Source of the DNA: Miscanthus floridulus
Taxonomy: Eukaryota > Streptophyta > Magnoliopsida > Poales > Poaceae
Direction of reading: 5' to 3'
Assembly: GCF_019320115.1 (NCBI RefSeq)
Contig: NC_089587.1
Span: 107,185,158 to 107,249,157 of the forward strand
DNA: 64,000 nucleotides
Positions 32,892 through 44,230 of the stretch are shown here, piece by piece. The translations under genes and the position numbers were made by a program. The notes under the pieces were generated by a model. It was given only the letters and a program-made list of their open reading frames with translations. It had not been told where the DNA came from and did not search any database. Numbering within the stretch: position 1 is the stretch's first letter; the number at the start of each line of letters is the position of its first letter.

Positions 32892-34819
32892 ACTTCAAAC
32901 TATAATTTGGAACCCATGAAGGGGGTAATTATAAACTAATAAATACTGAGACCCGTGACAATAAAATTCTAACAAAAAAAATGAACACCCTCTATTTCTT
33001 ATAAGCCGTATTAGCATTTGAGAAAAATTTTAAAGATATACTTTCACAATTATTTTATCTTATTACAGTATGTTACCAATTACTCAAAAACCATGTCTTT
33101 CAGAAAGACATGTGAAATAGGAATATGTTAGTGCGCTCATCTTCTGTTTATCGTGGAAGTCTGGTCGTTCTTCATCGCTGCCTCATTTGGACTGACTCAT
33201 GTGCAAAACACAGTGCGCTGCCTAGTTTGGACTGACTCATATGCAAAACACTGTGCAATCCGACTTGATTTATGGATGGTCGAGGAAGGGAGGAGGAAGA
33301 AGGAAAACACGGGAAAATGAATGCAGAGATTTAGATGGCATCATCCATCATGGTTTACTTTGATGGGATACTTGTGAAAAGAAAAAACCGGAGAAACCTT
33401 TCAACAAACGACTCGTCATTGCTGTAGTTTGGCTGCTTTTCCTTATCAAGGAGCTAGGATGTTCCATAGTTTAGGATTGCTCTCGCTTGCCGGATTAATG
33501 GCTAATTTTAAACTTTCTTGTTCTATTCTTAAGCTGGTGGCCGAGGTCAAGCTCCCCTTTTGAATTTGTGTTTTCTTGTGGAGGTCGGTGTTAAATTCCT
33601 GCTCTTGTCCGGTGCCTTTGTGCGCTTGGGTTTGTCAAGGCGTGGAGCACTGGAGTCGTGCCTTGGAGTGAATGATCTTTTCATTTTCTCCGCGGTCCTT
33701 GTCACCATTGTGTATTTATACTCCAACTATCTGTGACGAGCGCTTTACGTTGCCGATTCTTCTCCCTGACAATTTTCCATTCAAAATCCTCTTATCACAT
33801 GATATTTTTCGGAAGACTACTCTTCTACACATGCATGGACAAAAGTCCCCTTTAGATAACCGGAATTCATTTTCACACCATATTGCAGAAATGGCCATCA
33901 CAGCGGTCCGTACCCCTCCAGAATCAAGAAGTGTGTAATTACGAATCAAGGCCTATTTGGAGGGACACGGTGCAGCTTTCGCTTCGGTTCCGGTACTATA
34001 GTAGAGCTGTTTTATTCTACGCTGGAGTGCGCTACAGTATGGTAAACTATATGTGCTTCGACTTGGGTGTACATCAGGTATGCAAAGATCTCCACCTCCA
34101 CCTGATCCACCTGGATTTTCCCCAAGATCTTTGTTGTTTGAACCAACTTTGGAGTAGGCGCAATCCCCATTTTCGACCATAATAATTAATCTTATTTTCC
34201 ACATAGTTTATTTTTTTAGACTCTGTTGCACCCTAACATCCAGCTGAAATATACCATAGGACATTGACATTGAGACGATCAGATGACTCCAAGAGGCACT
34301 ATGGTTCCTCGAAGTCCCCCATCAATATTAAAAATATACAATCTGCAACACCCTAGCCCATTAGAATCATGTAGTAGTTATATTGTTGGCCCATGTCGCA
34401 TGTGTGGCTATAGTTAATGGGTTTAGTACCACATTAGAAGTTTAGGAGGGTTAGGACCAGCTTATAATCCTTGTTGTTCCAAACAAACACCTCCAGGTTA
34501 ACCCTTTTACATGCCACCTTAAGCTCTGGTGCTCACCTTCACAGCAGCAACAAAGTTTTTTTGGTGCACACAGAAAACGGCCAACAACATTCGCACACAG
34601 AAAACGGCCAACAACATTCGCACACAGAAAACGGCCAACAACATTCAGACCAGGTGCCACCCCACCTAAAGAGCACTAGAGTTTTTTTTTGGTACAGTGC
34701 ACACAGAAAACAGCTAGCAACATTCAGACCAGGTGCCACCCCCACTAGGGCACCAGACTCATCTAGTGGGGTGGAAACCCTCCAAACAACCTTCTCTCAC
34801 ACTACCCAGATCAGGACAA
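32892..34819. other. Anonymous flank, unit 2 copy
   Basis: Matches 25782-27939 without the MITE and with a 130-bp deletion near 34515. No gene is recognised. The sequence up to about 34250 is nearly identical to unit 1; after that it differs much more. Confidence 0.6.
34566..34646 (+). repeat. Three 27-bp direct repeats
   Basis: GCACACAGAAAACGGCCAAC plus ATTC-containing 27-bp units repeat exactly three times, with a diverged unit further on near 34700. Unit 1 has two at this place. The repeated VVGRFLCAN peptide on the minus strand is a by-product. Confidence 0.85.
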
Positions 34820-36265
34820 TACTGTCGGTTCAAAACACCCTATTACTGTCGGATTTTGAACCGACAGTGATGAGGGTCAGCTATCACTGTCGGTTCCTAC
34901 AAACCGGCAGCGTTCTTCAACTTCACTGCCGGTTCTTTAGACAACCCGGCAGAGTTCAGTTCCACCAACACTGTCGGTTCATGAGATCACCCGACAGTGT
35001 AACCTCAAACATCACTGTCGGTTTGTGTTTTAACCGGTAGTGTCGTCGTAACTAGCACTATCGGTTTGTGACAAGACCCGGCAATGATGGCTAAGCCAAC
35101 GCTACCGGTTTGTGGCTCAAGCCGGCAGTGCCATCTTGGCCATCACTGCTGACAGTGATGGTTACGTCAACACTACCGGTTTGTGACAAGACCCGACAGT
35201 GATGGCTAAGAAAACGCTGCTGGTTTGTGGCTCAAGCCGGCAGTGCCATCTTGGCTGTCACTGCCAGTTTGTTGCTAGCCGGTAGTGATGGCCCGTTCAC
35301 ATTTTATTGTTTTATAATTTATTTTAATTTATATTTTTTCGTGGAATCGGGTTTCGCTTTATATACGCTATGTAGACGACAGTCCATCAATATTAAACAT
35401 TACAAATGTTACGGTTACAGTTCAAATGTTCTTACCAAGATCTCGATCCCTCAAAATAAAAAAGAAATTATTCGATAAGATGAAGCATTCTTCTCGGACT
35501 TCTAACAATAATCTAGCGAGCCGCTCTGGGCCATACTGGTCCTTAAACTTCACGGATTGTGCAATGGAAAATACTCCATCTTTTTCCAACACCTAGACTA
35601 AGATGAATTTTGCCGGCTCCAATTGCAGTGCGACGATCTCCATATCTAACAGCCTTTCGTGGTTATATTTCTTGCGCTGTCGTTCAAAAAAGTTGATATC
35701 CAAAGAGGAATCAGTAAATCATTTTGTTGAATTATTAACAGACATAAATGAAATGGGGATTATACACACTAACTTATCTGCTTCTTTCGATTTCCCGCCG
35801 ATGTAGCGAAGCATTGCCCACATTACATAAAACCCGCATTCATTGTTTACCGCTGGCTGTTTTAGGTATTCCCCTCCATTTTGACAACCTTGAATGGGAC
35901 CTGCGTCGCACCGATATGTCTTCTTCGAACACCGTGCAACATTAAAAGGAGAAATATTAGAAAGCGGTATGTGTGATTAGAAAATAATATGTTATTAGGA
36001 TCGCTTACTAATTCAGCACTATCACCAGTGCATCCAGATGATGAAATGTTTTTTTCTTCGAGTCCCACACTTCGATCAGATTTTTAGCAAGATTGCCACA
36101 AATAAAGACGAAATGGTTGCTGTAATCATAGAATCCTAATTATCGAATAATCTTAACGAAAAAAGAAGCAAAAAATTAAAAGCCGAGAACACATACTCGC
36201 AGTTGTAGGCTAGAAGTATGTGAGTTTTATCCTTCATCTTGAATTCATCGAAAACAACAATCAAT
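34820..36265 (+). mobile_element. CACTA left arm, unit 2 copy
   Basis: Starts at the same decayed terminus as 27940 and has better-kept sub-terminal repeats (34820-35300). It ends at the tandem junction. A 189-residue frame at 34471-35040 runs through these repeats and is not a gene. Confidence 0.7.
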
Positions 36266-36348
36266 CTCGCAGTTGTGCGGAGAGGACCACGATAGACAAG
36301 GCCCTCCATGCACTGGAAGGTGATGTCGGAACAGCACCACGGATCCAT
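35470..36348 (-). pseudogene. Chimeric Tat-antisense-ORF / Ulp1-like protease gene, unit 2
   Basis: As in unit 1, the ATG at 36348-36346 opens a 70-residue frame that begins MDPWCCSDITFQCMEGLVYRG and passes without interruption into TARLIVVFDEFKMKDKTHILLAYNCE. Downstream blocks keep the His (SNHFV), the Asp (VWDSKKK) and the Cys (NNECGFYVMW, Cys codon 35836-35838). One TAG replaces a codon in the C-terminal tail near 35595. The two chimeric copies share the same fusion point, so the fusion predates the second duplication. Expression is unknown. Confidence 0.6.
36266..36276. other. Tandem junction 2-3 with the same filler
   Basis: CTCGCAGTTGT again joins AATCAATCTC to TGTGCGGAG. Identity with 29401-29411 shows that one original duplication was later multiplied. 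Confidence 0.8.
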
Positions 36349-37420
36349 TAGAGGTGGGGGCTAATGGATGCAAGCTTAGCGGCGGCGGAGATGCGAGGGT
36401 AGGAAACCTAAGTGATTGGCGGCGGTGGTCGTGGCTGTGGAGGCAAGGATGCAAGGTATGGAACCCGGGGTCTAACCCTTTGGTTTTATTGGGGCGATGG
36501 GTGCAAGAAAACCAATCGCTCGCCTAGATCTCTGCGCCTGCCACGATCTACCACCACGTCTCACCACGGGGCATGTGCACGCAATGTGTGTCCGTTCCCT
36601 CAAAAAACTCGCTGGGTGTTTTGCCTTCCTAGACGGACCACGGCCCGTCACAAGTAAAAGGAATACGGAGCTAAAAATACTCCTACGGCCCATCTAGGCC
36701 CAGTAGTTCGAATGTTGGCCCATCAATGAATTCGACAACTGCTCCGGGCACCCTAAGAGCGAGGGGTGGAATGGGATGGGCCCGCTAGCGAGCATCGCTC
36801 GGGCGCACGAGTGCCGTGGGCATCTCGGCCCATGTTTGAGTCTTGGCCGGATATGATCCATGGTTTTTTCTCGAAGAAAGGCTGATAGCCCTCGGGTCCA
36901 GTCGAACGGACCTGAGAACTATATGGATTGACCGCTGAGAATCTGGTGTCGGTCACCAGCTGACCCAAGCCGGATTCCCACAAACGGGATGTCGGGGCCC
37001 CACTTGAATTAACCCATTAACAGCTCACCGAGCACCATGGCTCGTCCATAGAGGAAAATCATGGCACGGCTCAACCCCTTCGGTTGCAAAAACCGCGGAT
37101 GGGGTGACTATCCCAAAGACGAGTCGACCCTAGACTAGACCCCCGCTACACGTGGGGGCTCGAGGAAAGTTGGACTTGCACAAAAACCGAACACACGGTC
37201 ATAGAACAACAGACCCCCATAGGGGTCGAAATCGGGAAAGACCTTTTCTGACCCACCAAATCTCACGGCTATACCCCCGAGGGGTCCGATCTCGATGAAA
37301 GGGAATCATCATCCCTAGGTCGCGCTGTGGGCGACAAAAAAAGGCCAACGCCCTTAGAGTCCTCCCATTTAGAAAAGCCTCCGAAGGAGTATTCTACTCC
37401 TCCGTAGGCTCAGGGGCTAC
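36349..37420 (+). other. Copy of the element C spacer (unit 3)
   Basis: Aligns with 22351-23421 and 29484-30562. It ends CAGGGGCTAC before the LTR. No coding motif is seen. Confidence 0.65.
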
Positions 37421-39091
37421 TATCGGGGACCAATGCTAGGGTACCCAAAGAGGATGAGCTAATGACCATCAACATAGATTCATCCAACAGTCAAGAGCAT
37501 GACTACAACTCTAACCGACCCTTAGGCGTGCAAGCTCTGCCTCACCCAACCTCTGGAGGAGGGCTCCACCTCACTCGACCCCTATAGGAGCGCTCCGCCT
37601 CGCCCGACACGGAGACCACGGGCTCTGCCTCGCCCGACACCAAGGCCACGGACTCCACCTCGCCTGGCCCTTGGGGGAGGGCTCCACCTCACCCAACCCC
37701 TGGGGGAGGGCTCCGCCTCGCTCGACCCCTATGGGAGGGCTCCAACTCACCCGACACCGAGGCCATGGGTTTCGCCTCGCCCAACCCTGAGCTCGCGGTC
37801 TCCGCCTCGCTCAACCTCTTGGCGCAGGCTCTGCCTCTCCCGACACCAAGGTTGTGGGCTCCGTCTTGCATGACCTCAGGGGGAGGGCTCTGCCTCACCT
37901 GACTCCGAGGTCATGAGCTCTGCCTCACCCGACCCTAAGGCCGTGATTTCTGCCTCGCCCGACCTCTAGGGACAGGCTCTGCCTCGCCCGACCCCAAGGT
38001 CACGGGCTCCGCCTCGCCTGACCCCAAGGCTGCAGGCTCTGCCTCGCCCGACCCCAAGGTCATGCGATCTGCCTCGCCCAACCTCTTGGGCTAGGCTTTG
38101 CCTCGCCCGACCTTGAGGTCACGGGCTCCGCCTCACCCGACCTTGAGGCCGCATGCTCCGCCTCGCCTGACCCTAAGGTCACTTGCTCCGCCTTGTCTGA
38201 CCTCTAGGGACAGGCTTCGCCTCGCCTGACCCTGAGGCTACGATCTCCGCCTCACCTGACCCCTCGGGTGCGGGCTCCGTCTCGCCCGATGGGGTCCCAT
38301 ACCACCGCCAAGCATTCTAGATCCAAGCGTTTGGGCCTGGGTTAAAACTCTGATGCTAAGGAAGAGACCGGCATGCCCCGGTGTAACCCGTGACCATGAT
38401 GGGCCATGCCTAGGGATTCACATCAGGAACAGCGTTGGGCGTACCGGTGCTGTTCCGCTTAATCCTCGTACGAACACTGACAGGCATGTCGGTTCACCAC
38501 GATGTCCGCCAGGACAAAGTGGAGCGCCGTGACCGGTAGACGATGCCTACACATGGCGCCAGTGACGGACAAGACCGTGACGTGGCACCATCCTTATTGA
38601 CATCTATAGTGTGGGCGGGACATGCATGAAGGAGAAGAAGGACCCGGTGACCCTGAGGGCCTTTGGCTCTCTCTCTCTCATTCTTCTCTTTCCCTCCACT
38701 GTAACCCGTGCTTTCCCTTGGCCTATAAAAGGAAAAGCAGGGCGCCCCACGAAGGGCATCGCATCGATCCAGGCCAGACCTGATCGAACCATCATGAACC
38801 CATTGAACCTCAAACCGATCAGAGCACAACTCAAGCACATGGTCGAGCAGCAACTAAGCTCTCGACACCCGTTCATTTTTTCCATCAGAGACTTGGGACC
38901 CGTTCCTCTCTCGCCCGTTTGTAACCCCTATTGCAAATTTTTCGTGCTAGTAACACGAGCAGCAGCGACGAACTGAACATAGGGATGTTCTGCCTGAACC
39001 AGTATAAACCTCGTGTCCTCTAAGCACACCATCCGAGCCAGACACGCAATACTAGAAATTTACTCGTTGGTGGTAACTCAAAACACCGACA
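37421..39091 (+). repeat. Element C 3' LTR copy in unit 3
   Basis: Begins TATCGGGGACC, a mutated TG end, and finishes ACACCGACA, 1671 bp, followed by CCTAG. Minisatellite at about 37530-38290 and TATA box near 38722. It differs from units 1 and 2 at many shared positions. Confidence 0.88.
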
Positions 39092-39797
39092 CCTAGCGGC
39101 CCTAACTTGTTAGACAAACCTTTAAAAGACTTCATTGTGAACCCTGCCAATCTTCCTAGATTGTGGGTCAAGAGGCTAGCTACCTCGGGCAAAAGGGTAA
39201 ATCACGGCTCATGGTGAAAGTGTACAACCTCTGCAGAGTGTAAAACTGGTATATCAGCCATGCTCACGGTCACGAGCGGCCTTGGAACTCTTACGGAATA
39301 AATGATTATTAATGGATAATTAATTGTTTATGTTATTCATTATTCATGTTTACCTGATCATGTGTTTATATGGGCTTACGATAAATAAATTTGATGCTAC
39401 TCAATTGTTAAAATTATGACTTATTAAAAGCAAATTGCAGTAAACCAGTGTCAACCTTTTGAGCCTCATGAACCTCATGTTATATTTGTTGAGTACAACA
39501 TATGCTCGCCCTTGCTATTTCCCCCACACCTCAGTCTGTAGTAAAGTTGCTCAGAAGATTGATGAGGACACAAAGGAGTTCCCAGAAGATTGATAGAAGT
39601 GCTAGGCATATGTTACCCTAGTCAGCCGTCCATGTGAAGAATGGAGTCTGAAGATTATTTTCTGTTCCGCTATACTATGATACAAGTGTTAATTATAAGT
39701 ATGTTTTCACTATATCCTCTATTCTGTTGTTGTATGTGTGGACTTCCTGGGTACATATATGACGAACCTGGTTTTGTCTTTAAAACTGGGTGTGACA
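39092..39797 (+). repeat. Element B LTR end, copy in unit 3
   Basis: Aligns with 25063-25781 with more differences than unit 2 shows, including a 4-bp insertion near 39385 and a short deletion near 39712. Ends GGGTGTGACA. Confidence 0.85.
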
Positions 39798-40371
39798 ACT
39801 TCAAACTATAATTTGAAACCCATGGAGGGGGTAATTATAAACTAATAAATACTGAGACCCGTGACAATAAAGTTCTAACAAAAAAAATGAACACCCTCTA
39901 TTTCTTATAAGCCGTATTAGCATTTGAGAAAATTTATAAAGATATACTTTCACAATTATTTTATCTTATTACAGTATGTTACCAATTACTCAAAAACCAT
40001 GTCTTTCAGAAAGACATGTGAAATAGGAATATGTTAGTGCGCTCATCTTCTGCTTATCGTGGAAGTCTGGTCGTTCTTCATCGCTGCCTCATTTGGACTG
40101 ACTCATGCAAAACACAGTGAGCTGCCTAGTTTGGACTGACTCATATGCAAAACACTGTGCAATCCGACTTGATTTATGGATGGTCGAGGAAGGGAGGAGG
40201 AAGAAGGAAAACACGGGAAAATGAATGCAGAGATTTGGATGGCATCATCCATCATGGTTTACTTTGATGGGATACTTGTGAAAAGAAAAAACCGGAGAAA
40301 CCTTTCGACAAACGACTCGTCATTGCTGTAGTTTGGCTGCTTTTCCTTATCAATGAGCTAGGATGTTCCAT
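39798..40371. other. Flank in unit 3 up to the deletion point
   Basis: Matches 32892-33470. At about 40371-40373 the sequence jumps from GTTCCATAGT to the CACTA repeats (GTGATGGTTACG), with a 3-bp AGT overlap at the join. Confidence 0.75.
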
Positions 40372-40639
40372 AGTGATGGTTACGTCAACACTACCGGTTT
40401 GTGATAAGACCCGACAGTGATGGCTAAGAAAACGCTGCTGGTTTGTGGCTCAAGCCGGCAGTGCCATCTTGGCTGTCACTGCTAGTTTGTTGCTAGCCGG
40501 TAGTGATGGCCCGTTCACATTTTATTGTTTTATAATTTATTTTAATTTATATTTTTTCATGGAATCGGGTTTCGCTTTATATACGCTATGTAGACGACAG
40601 TCCATCAATATTAAACATTACAAATGTTACGGTTACAGT

Positions 40640-41500
40640 TCAAATGTTCTTACCAAGATCTCGATCCCTCAAAATAAAAAAGAAATTATTCGATAAGATG
40701 AAGCATGCTTCTCGGACTTCTAACAATAATCTAGCGAGCCGCTCTGGGCCATACTGGTCCTTAAACTTCACGGATTGTGCAATGGAAAATACTTCATCTT
40801 TTTCCAACACCTCGACTAAGATGAATTTTGCCGGCTCCGATTGCAGTGTGACGATCTCCATATCTAACAGCCTTTCGTGGTTATATTTCTTGCGCTGTCG
40901 TTCAAAAAAGTTGATATCCAAAGAGGAATCAGTAAATCATTTTATTGAATTATTAATAGACATAAATGAAATGGGGATTATACACACCAACTTATCTGCT
41001 TCTTCCGATTTTCCGCCGATGTGGCGAAGCATTGCCCACATTACATAAAACCCGCATTCATTGTTTTCCGCTGGCTGTTTTAGGTACTTCCCCTCCATTT
41101 TGACAACCTTGAATGGGACCTACGTCCCACCGATATGTCTTCTTCGAACACCATGCAATATTAAAAGGAGAAACATTAGAAAGCGGTATGTGTGATTAGA
41201 AAATAATATGTTATTAGGATCGCTTACTAATTCAGCACTATCACAGTGCATCCAGATGATGAAATGATTTTTTCTTTGAGTCCCACACCTCAATCAAATT
41301 TTTAGCAAGATTGACACAAATGAAGACGAAATGGTTGCTGCAATCATAGAATCCTAATTATCGAATAATTTTAACGAAAAAAGCAAAAAATTAAAAACCG
41401 AGAACACATACTCGCAGTTGTAGGTTAGAAGTATGTGAGTTTTGTTCTTCATCTTGAATTCATCGAAAACAACAATCAATCTCTTCCACGTCACATCCAT
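40640..41500 (-). pseudogene. Ulp1-like C48 protease domain in its parental context (unit 3)
   Basis: The first block reads MDVTWKRLIVVFDEFKMKNKTHILLAYNCE without the antisense-ORF piece, showing what the chimeras replaced. The following blocks keep His (SNHFVF), Asp (EVWDSKKK) and Cys (NNECGFYVMW, Cys codon 41054-41056). The C-terminal frame 40921-40640 (MDINFFERQRKKYNHERLLDMEIV...FKDQYGPERLARLLLE) is open for 93 residues and is the best preserved of the three. The family removes SUMO or SUMO-like tags; its role in transposons is unknown. Upstream parts are heavily mutated. Confidence 0.65.
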
Positions 41501-44230
41501 GGAGGCCTAAACATGTCTTCTCATTGACTCGCAAGGGGTCCAACAAGCCTATGTTATCCCATTTGCTTTTTAGTATCCAAAATTTTGCTATACACCTACA
41601 TAAAATTATGGAAAGTGCTCAAAAGTTAATAATTTATGTCTTGAGAGAGTAGTTAATTGTAATATCGTGCATGTAGGGTACTTACATAGTCCACAACATC
41701 AACATTTGTGAATCGAGAGAGCGTTTCTGGTATAGCTGGAACAAGCACTTCCACTCGACATCGAACTTCTCTTCTTCAGGAAAATAAAAAATATGTGACG
41801 AACAGATAATAACCTCAAAACCAAAGTCCTCCGTCTCTGTTGCTTGAGCCATGTAATATTCATACCACTAGTGCATATATGTTGTCAAATGTTTATACTC
41901 ATCATCGAGAACCAAAAGATTGCCCCTTTCATACTTCATTGCCGGTGTTTCCGTCCCTTGTACATCATAATAGATGTTCACAACCTCTTCCATGGTTAAT
42001 TCAGAGTTGTCTTTGACGTACTTCTGTATCTTCCTTAAATCTTTATTGTGTATTTCTTCGGCTCTTATTGTAGCGTACTGATTCTGTGTTTACCTTTCGA
42101 ATTCGGACTTCAACAAACACGAAGGCAGTGAGGCACAGAGATTGAAGAAACTAACACAATCTTCCTTCGAGATGTGTGCTGTAAATTTTTCTTTCATCAA
42201 GTTTGTAACACTGCCACTGAATGGCCTTTTTTTTGTTGGTCCACTTTGGGAGCATTAGCGATCGAATCCAAGGACCTTTTCTGCGACTGCGAGGATGCCT
42301 TTGATCTTGTTTTAGGCTGAGGTGGAGGAGGAGGAGGATGATGATGACGAGAATTCTATTTTCTCGAGGCTGATGAAGATGGAGGAGAAGTAGGAGTCTT
42401 CTCTTTTCTCGGGGCTGATGAAGATGGAGTCGGATGAGGAGAAATAGAAGGAGACCTCTGTCTTCTCGAGGGTGATGGCAAGGGACGAGGAGGGGAGTGA
42501 TCTCTGTTGGGAGATGGTGAGTGATCATCGTGGGTGGGTGAAGACTCGTAGTTATCCTCATCATTAGAGGACAATTGGTGGTCAAGCTTAATGAAGCGTT
42601 TGCGCCAGGCCACTTGAGAGCCCTTGTTATGACCAAGTTTTAGTCTATCTTTCGCTATGGGGTACTCATTGTGTATCTTGTTATACTTCTTATCAAGTAT
42701 TCTGTCAATGGTGATACGAGTCTACCCCTGTGGAATTGGACAGCTATTAATGGTCCTGTCTCCCGTAGGCCAGGCCTGGCCGAGCACCACCTTGTCCTTT
42801 GTCCATTCCTGATGGATGTACAACTTGACATTGACGAGTTCAGTGATACCGCCCACCGGATGAGGCACCTTCGCATCTTCTTCATCGAGCGGGGTCGATC
42901 CGTAGTTGCTGTGATCCCTCAACTATGGGCTAAAGGCAATAGGAGTAGGGTTTTGTGGTACTCCTAACCCCTTAGATAACAAAATTTGCTGGGCTCGTGC
43001 TTCAACAGTCGCCTCAATTCATGCGTCCATTCTGTCTTCTATCTCTTTTAGTCACCTCAAACACTCTGCCTCCTATTCCGCTCTACCCCTTGAGCGGCTA
43101 TGGTAAGTGTGAGATTCTTCGGGGAATGCTAGTTTCCAAGAAACAACACCGGTTCCTCTAGTGTGACCAAGGTGCTCCTTGGTTCTGAGTGCTTGGGTGA
43201 GCATATATTTCTCCCTATTAGAAGTGCGAGTCCCTTGCCTCACCTCCTCAGTTACCTAGGAGATCCTTTGGATGAGTTCACTCATGGGTGGATTTGTGGA
43301 GCTAAAGCTCTCATCCTCGGCGTGGCGTATATTCCTCCCCATATAGTATATTACCGATCTTGGCTCCCAATGGGTGGTCTCAACCTGAACGCCTTCCTCA
43401 GCAAGGCGATCCATCTTTTCAAGTTCTGCTTCAAATTCTAGCATCGTTTTGGCGTAGCCACAAGAGCCGAGATGATGAGGATTCATCGCTTTCTGTGAGT
43501 TCTCCTAATTCTTCCTGCTCAGTTCTAAGTACTCCTCGGATAACATGTATTCCTTGAAATCCTACCAAAAGTCCTTCTGCTTGCTAAACTATCCACCATC
43601 GAAATCTAGCTCTTTATTTTGGAGGACAAAATGCTTGTACAATATCCCCTTGAAATTCTTGAAGCATATCCCTAAGATTTCTTTTGTTTTTTTTCTTGAC
43701 TACCTCCTTGTCATACTCCATTGGGAAAGTGAAATACTCTAGGATCTTGATATCCCATATGTAATCCTTCTCACTTTTAGGAACCTTTCATGGGTCATTA
43801 TCTTTCCCAATCCACTTCCTGTACCTAATCGAGATGAAGTCCCTTACAAGTAACTCGAGGATAGTGTTGTATTTGGTCAAAGCTATAGGCGGTGAGAGTG
43901 GATCCCCTAATTCATCAAACTTAGTGATGTGCCAGTATGCATTCCTACCAATAGGAATCTTTGACACGCCTCGCTTGGATCTGGCCTTCCTACTACCTGG
44001 CGGAGACTCCTACTGGGGACACCAAGTAAGCTATGACCCTCTCAATTGATTAGCGTGTGTGGCTACATAGTCACATGATACCAAAGTTACCTAGTCATCT
44101 TGGTCATTTTGACCCAGCTCGAGCAGGCCGAACGGGGTCCATGGTTGCTCGTTCTCACCGTCCTAATTGACATTGTCATTGTTTGTTGGATCATACGGCT
44201 CTCCCATCCCAGCGATATCAGCCACTTATT
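41501..44230 (-). pseudogene. N-terminal part of the CACTA Ulp1-type gene (Transposase_24-like region), degenerate
   Basis: Read on the minus strand from about 44200: NAYWHITKFDELGDPLSPPIALTKYNTILELLVRD...ISIRYRKWIGKDNDPWKVPKSEKDYIWDIKILEYFTFP, a typical start of plant En/Spm-associated proteins. Then HHLGSCGYAKTMLEFEAELEKM...THWEPRSVIYYMGRN (43486-43256), VNVKLYIHQEWTKDKVVLGQAWPTGD (42922-42722), and a Ser/Pro-rich linker (SPSPNRDHSPPRPLPSPSRRQ, 42613-42356). From 42150 to 41500 the frame is lost to stops. Function is unknown; the family accompanies CACTA elements. No start can be fixed. Confidence 0.65.

Larger units (their letters stand above)
29409..36273 (+). repeat. Tandem unit 2
   Basis: Second copy of the segment, 6865 bp. 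Its two ends resemble unit 3 more than unit 1, while about 31660-34250 is nearly identical to unit 1. Relative to unit 1 it lacks the MITE and about 130 bp near 34515 (ACAT microhomology at the deletion), and it has one more unit of the 27-bp repeat. Confidence 0.9.
36274..41483 (+). repeat. Tandem unit 3, internally deleted
   Basis: Third copy, 5210 bp. It lacks about 1.69 kb (equivalent to 33471-35156 in unit 2), including the CACTA left terminus. At its right edge the Ulp1 sequence continues as AATCAATCTCTTCCACGTC into the intact parental order, so unit 3 marks the right breakpoint. Confidence 0.88.

Noticed and set aside
34471..35040. 189-residue frame on the plus strand
   Set aside because: Composed of CACTA sub-terminal repeats and flank; the real coding direction here is minus and no domain is present.
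30563..39091. Independent insertions of three solo Tat LTRs
   Set aside because: All share the same left spacer and the same CCTAG plus B-LTR flank, so they were duplicated with their surroundings.
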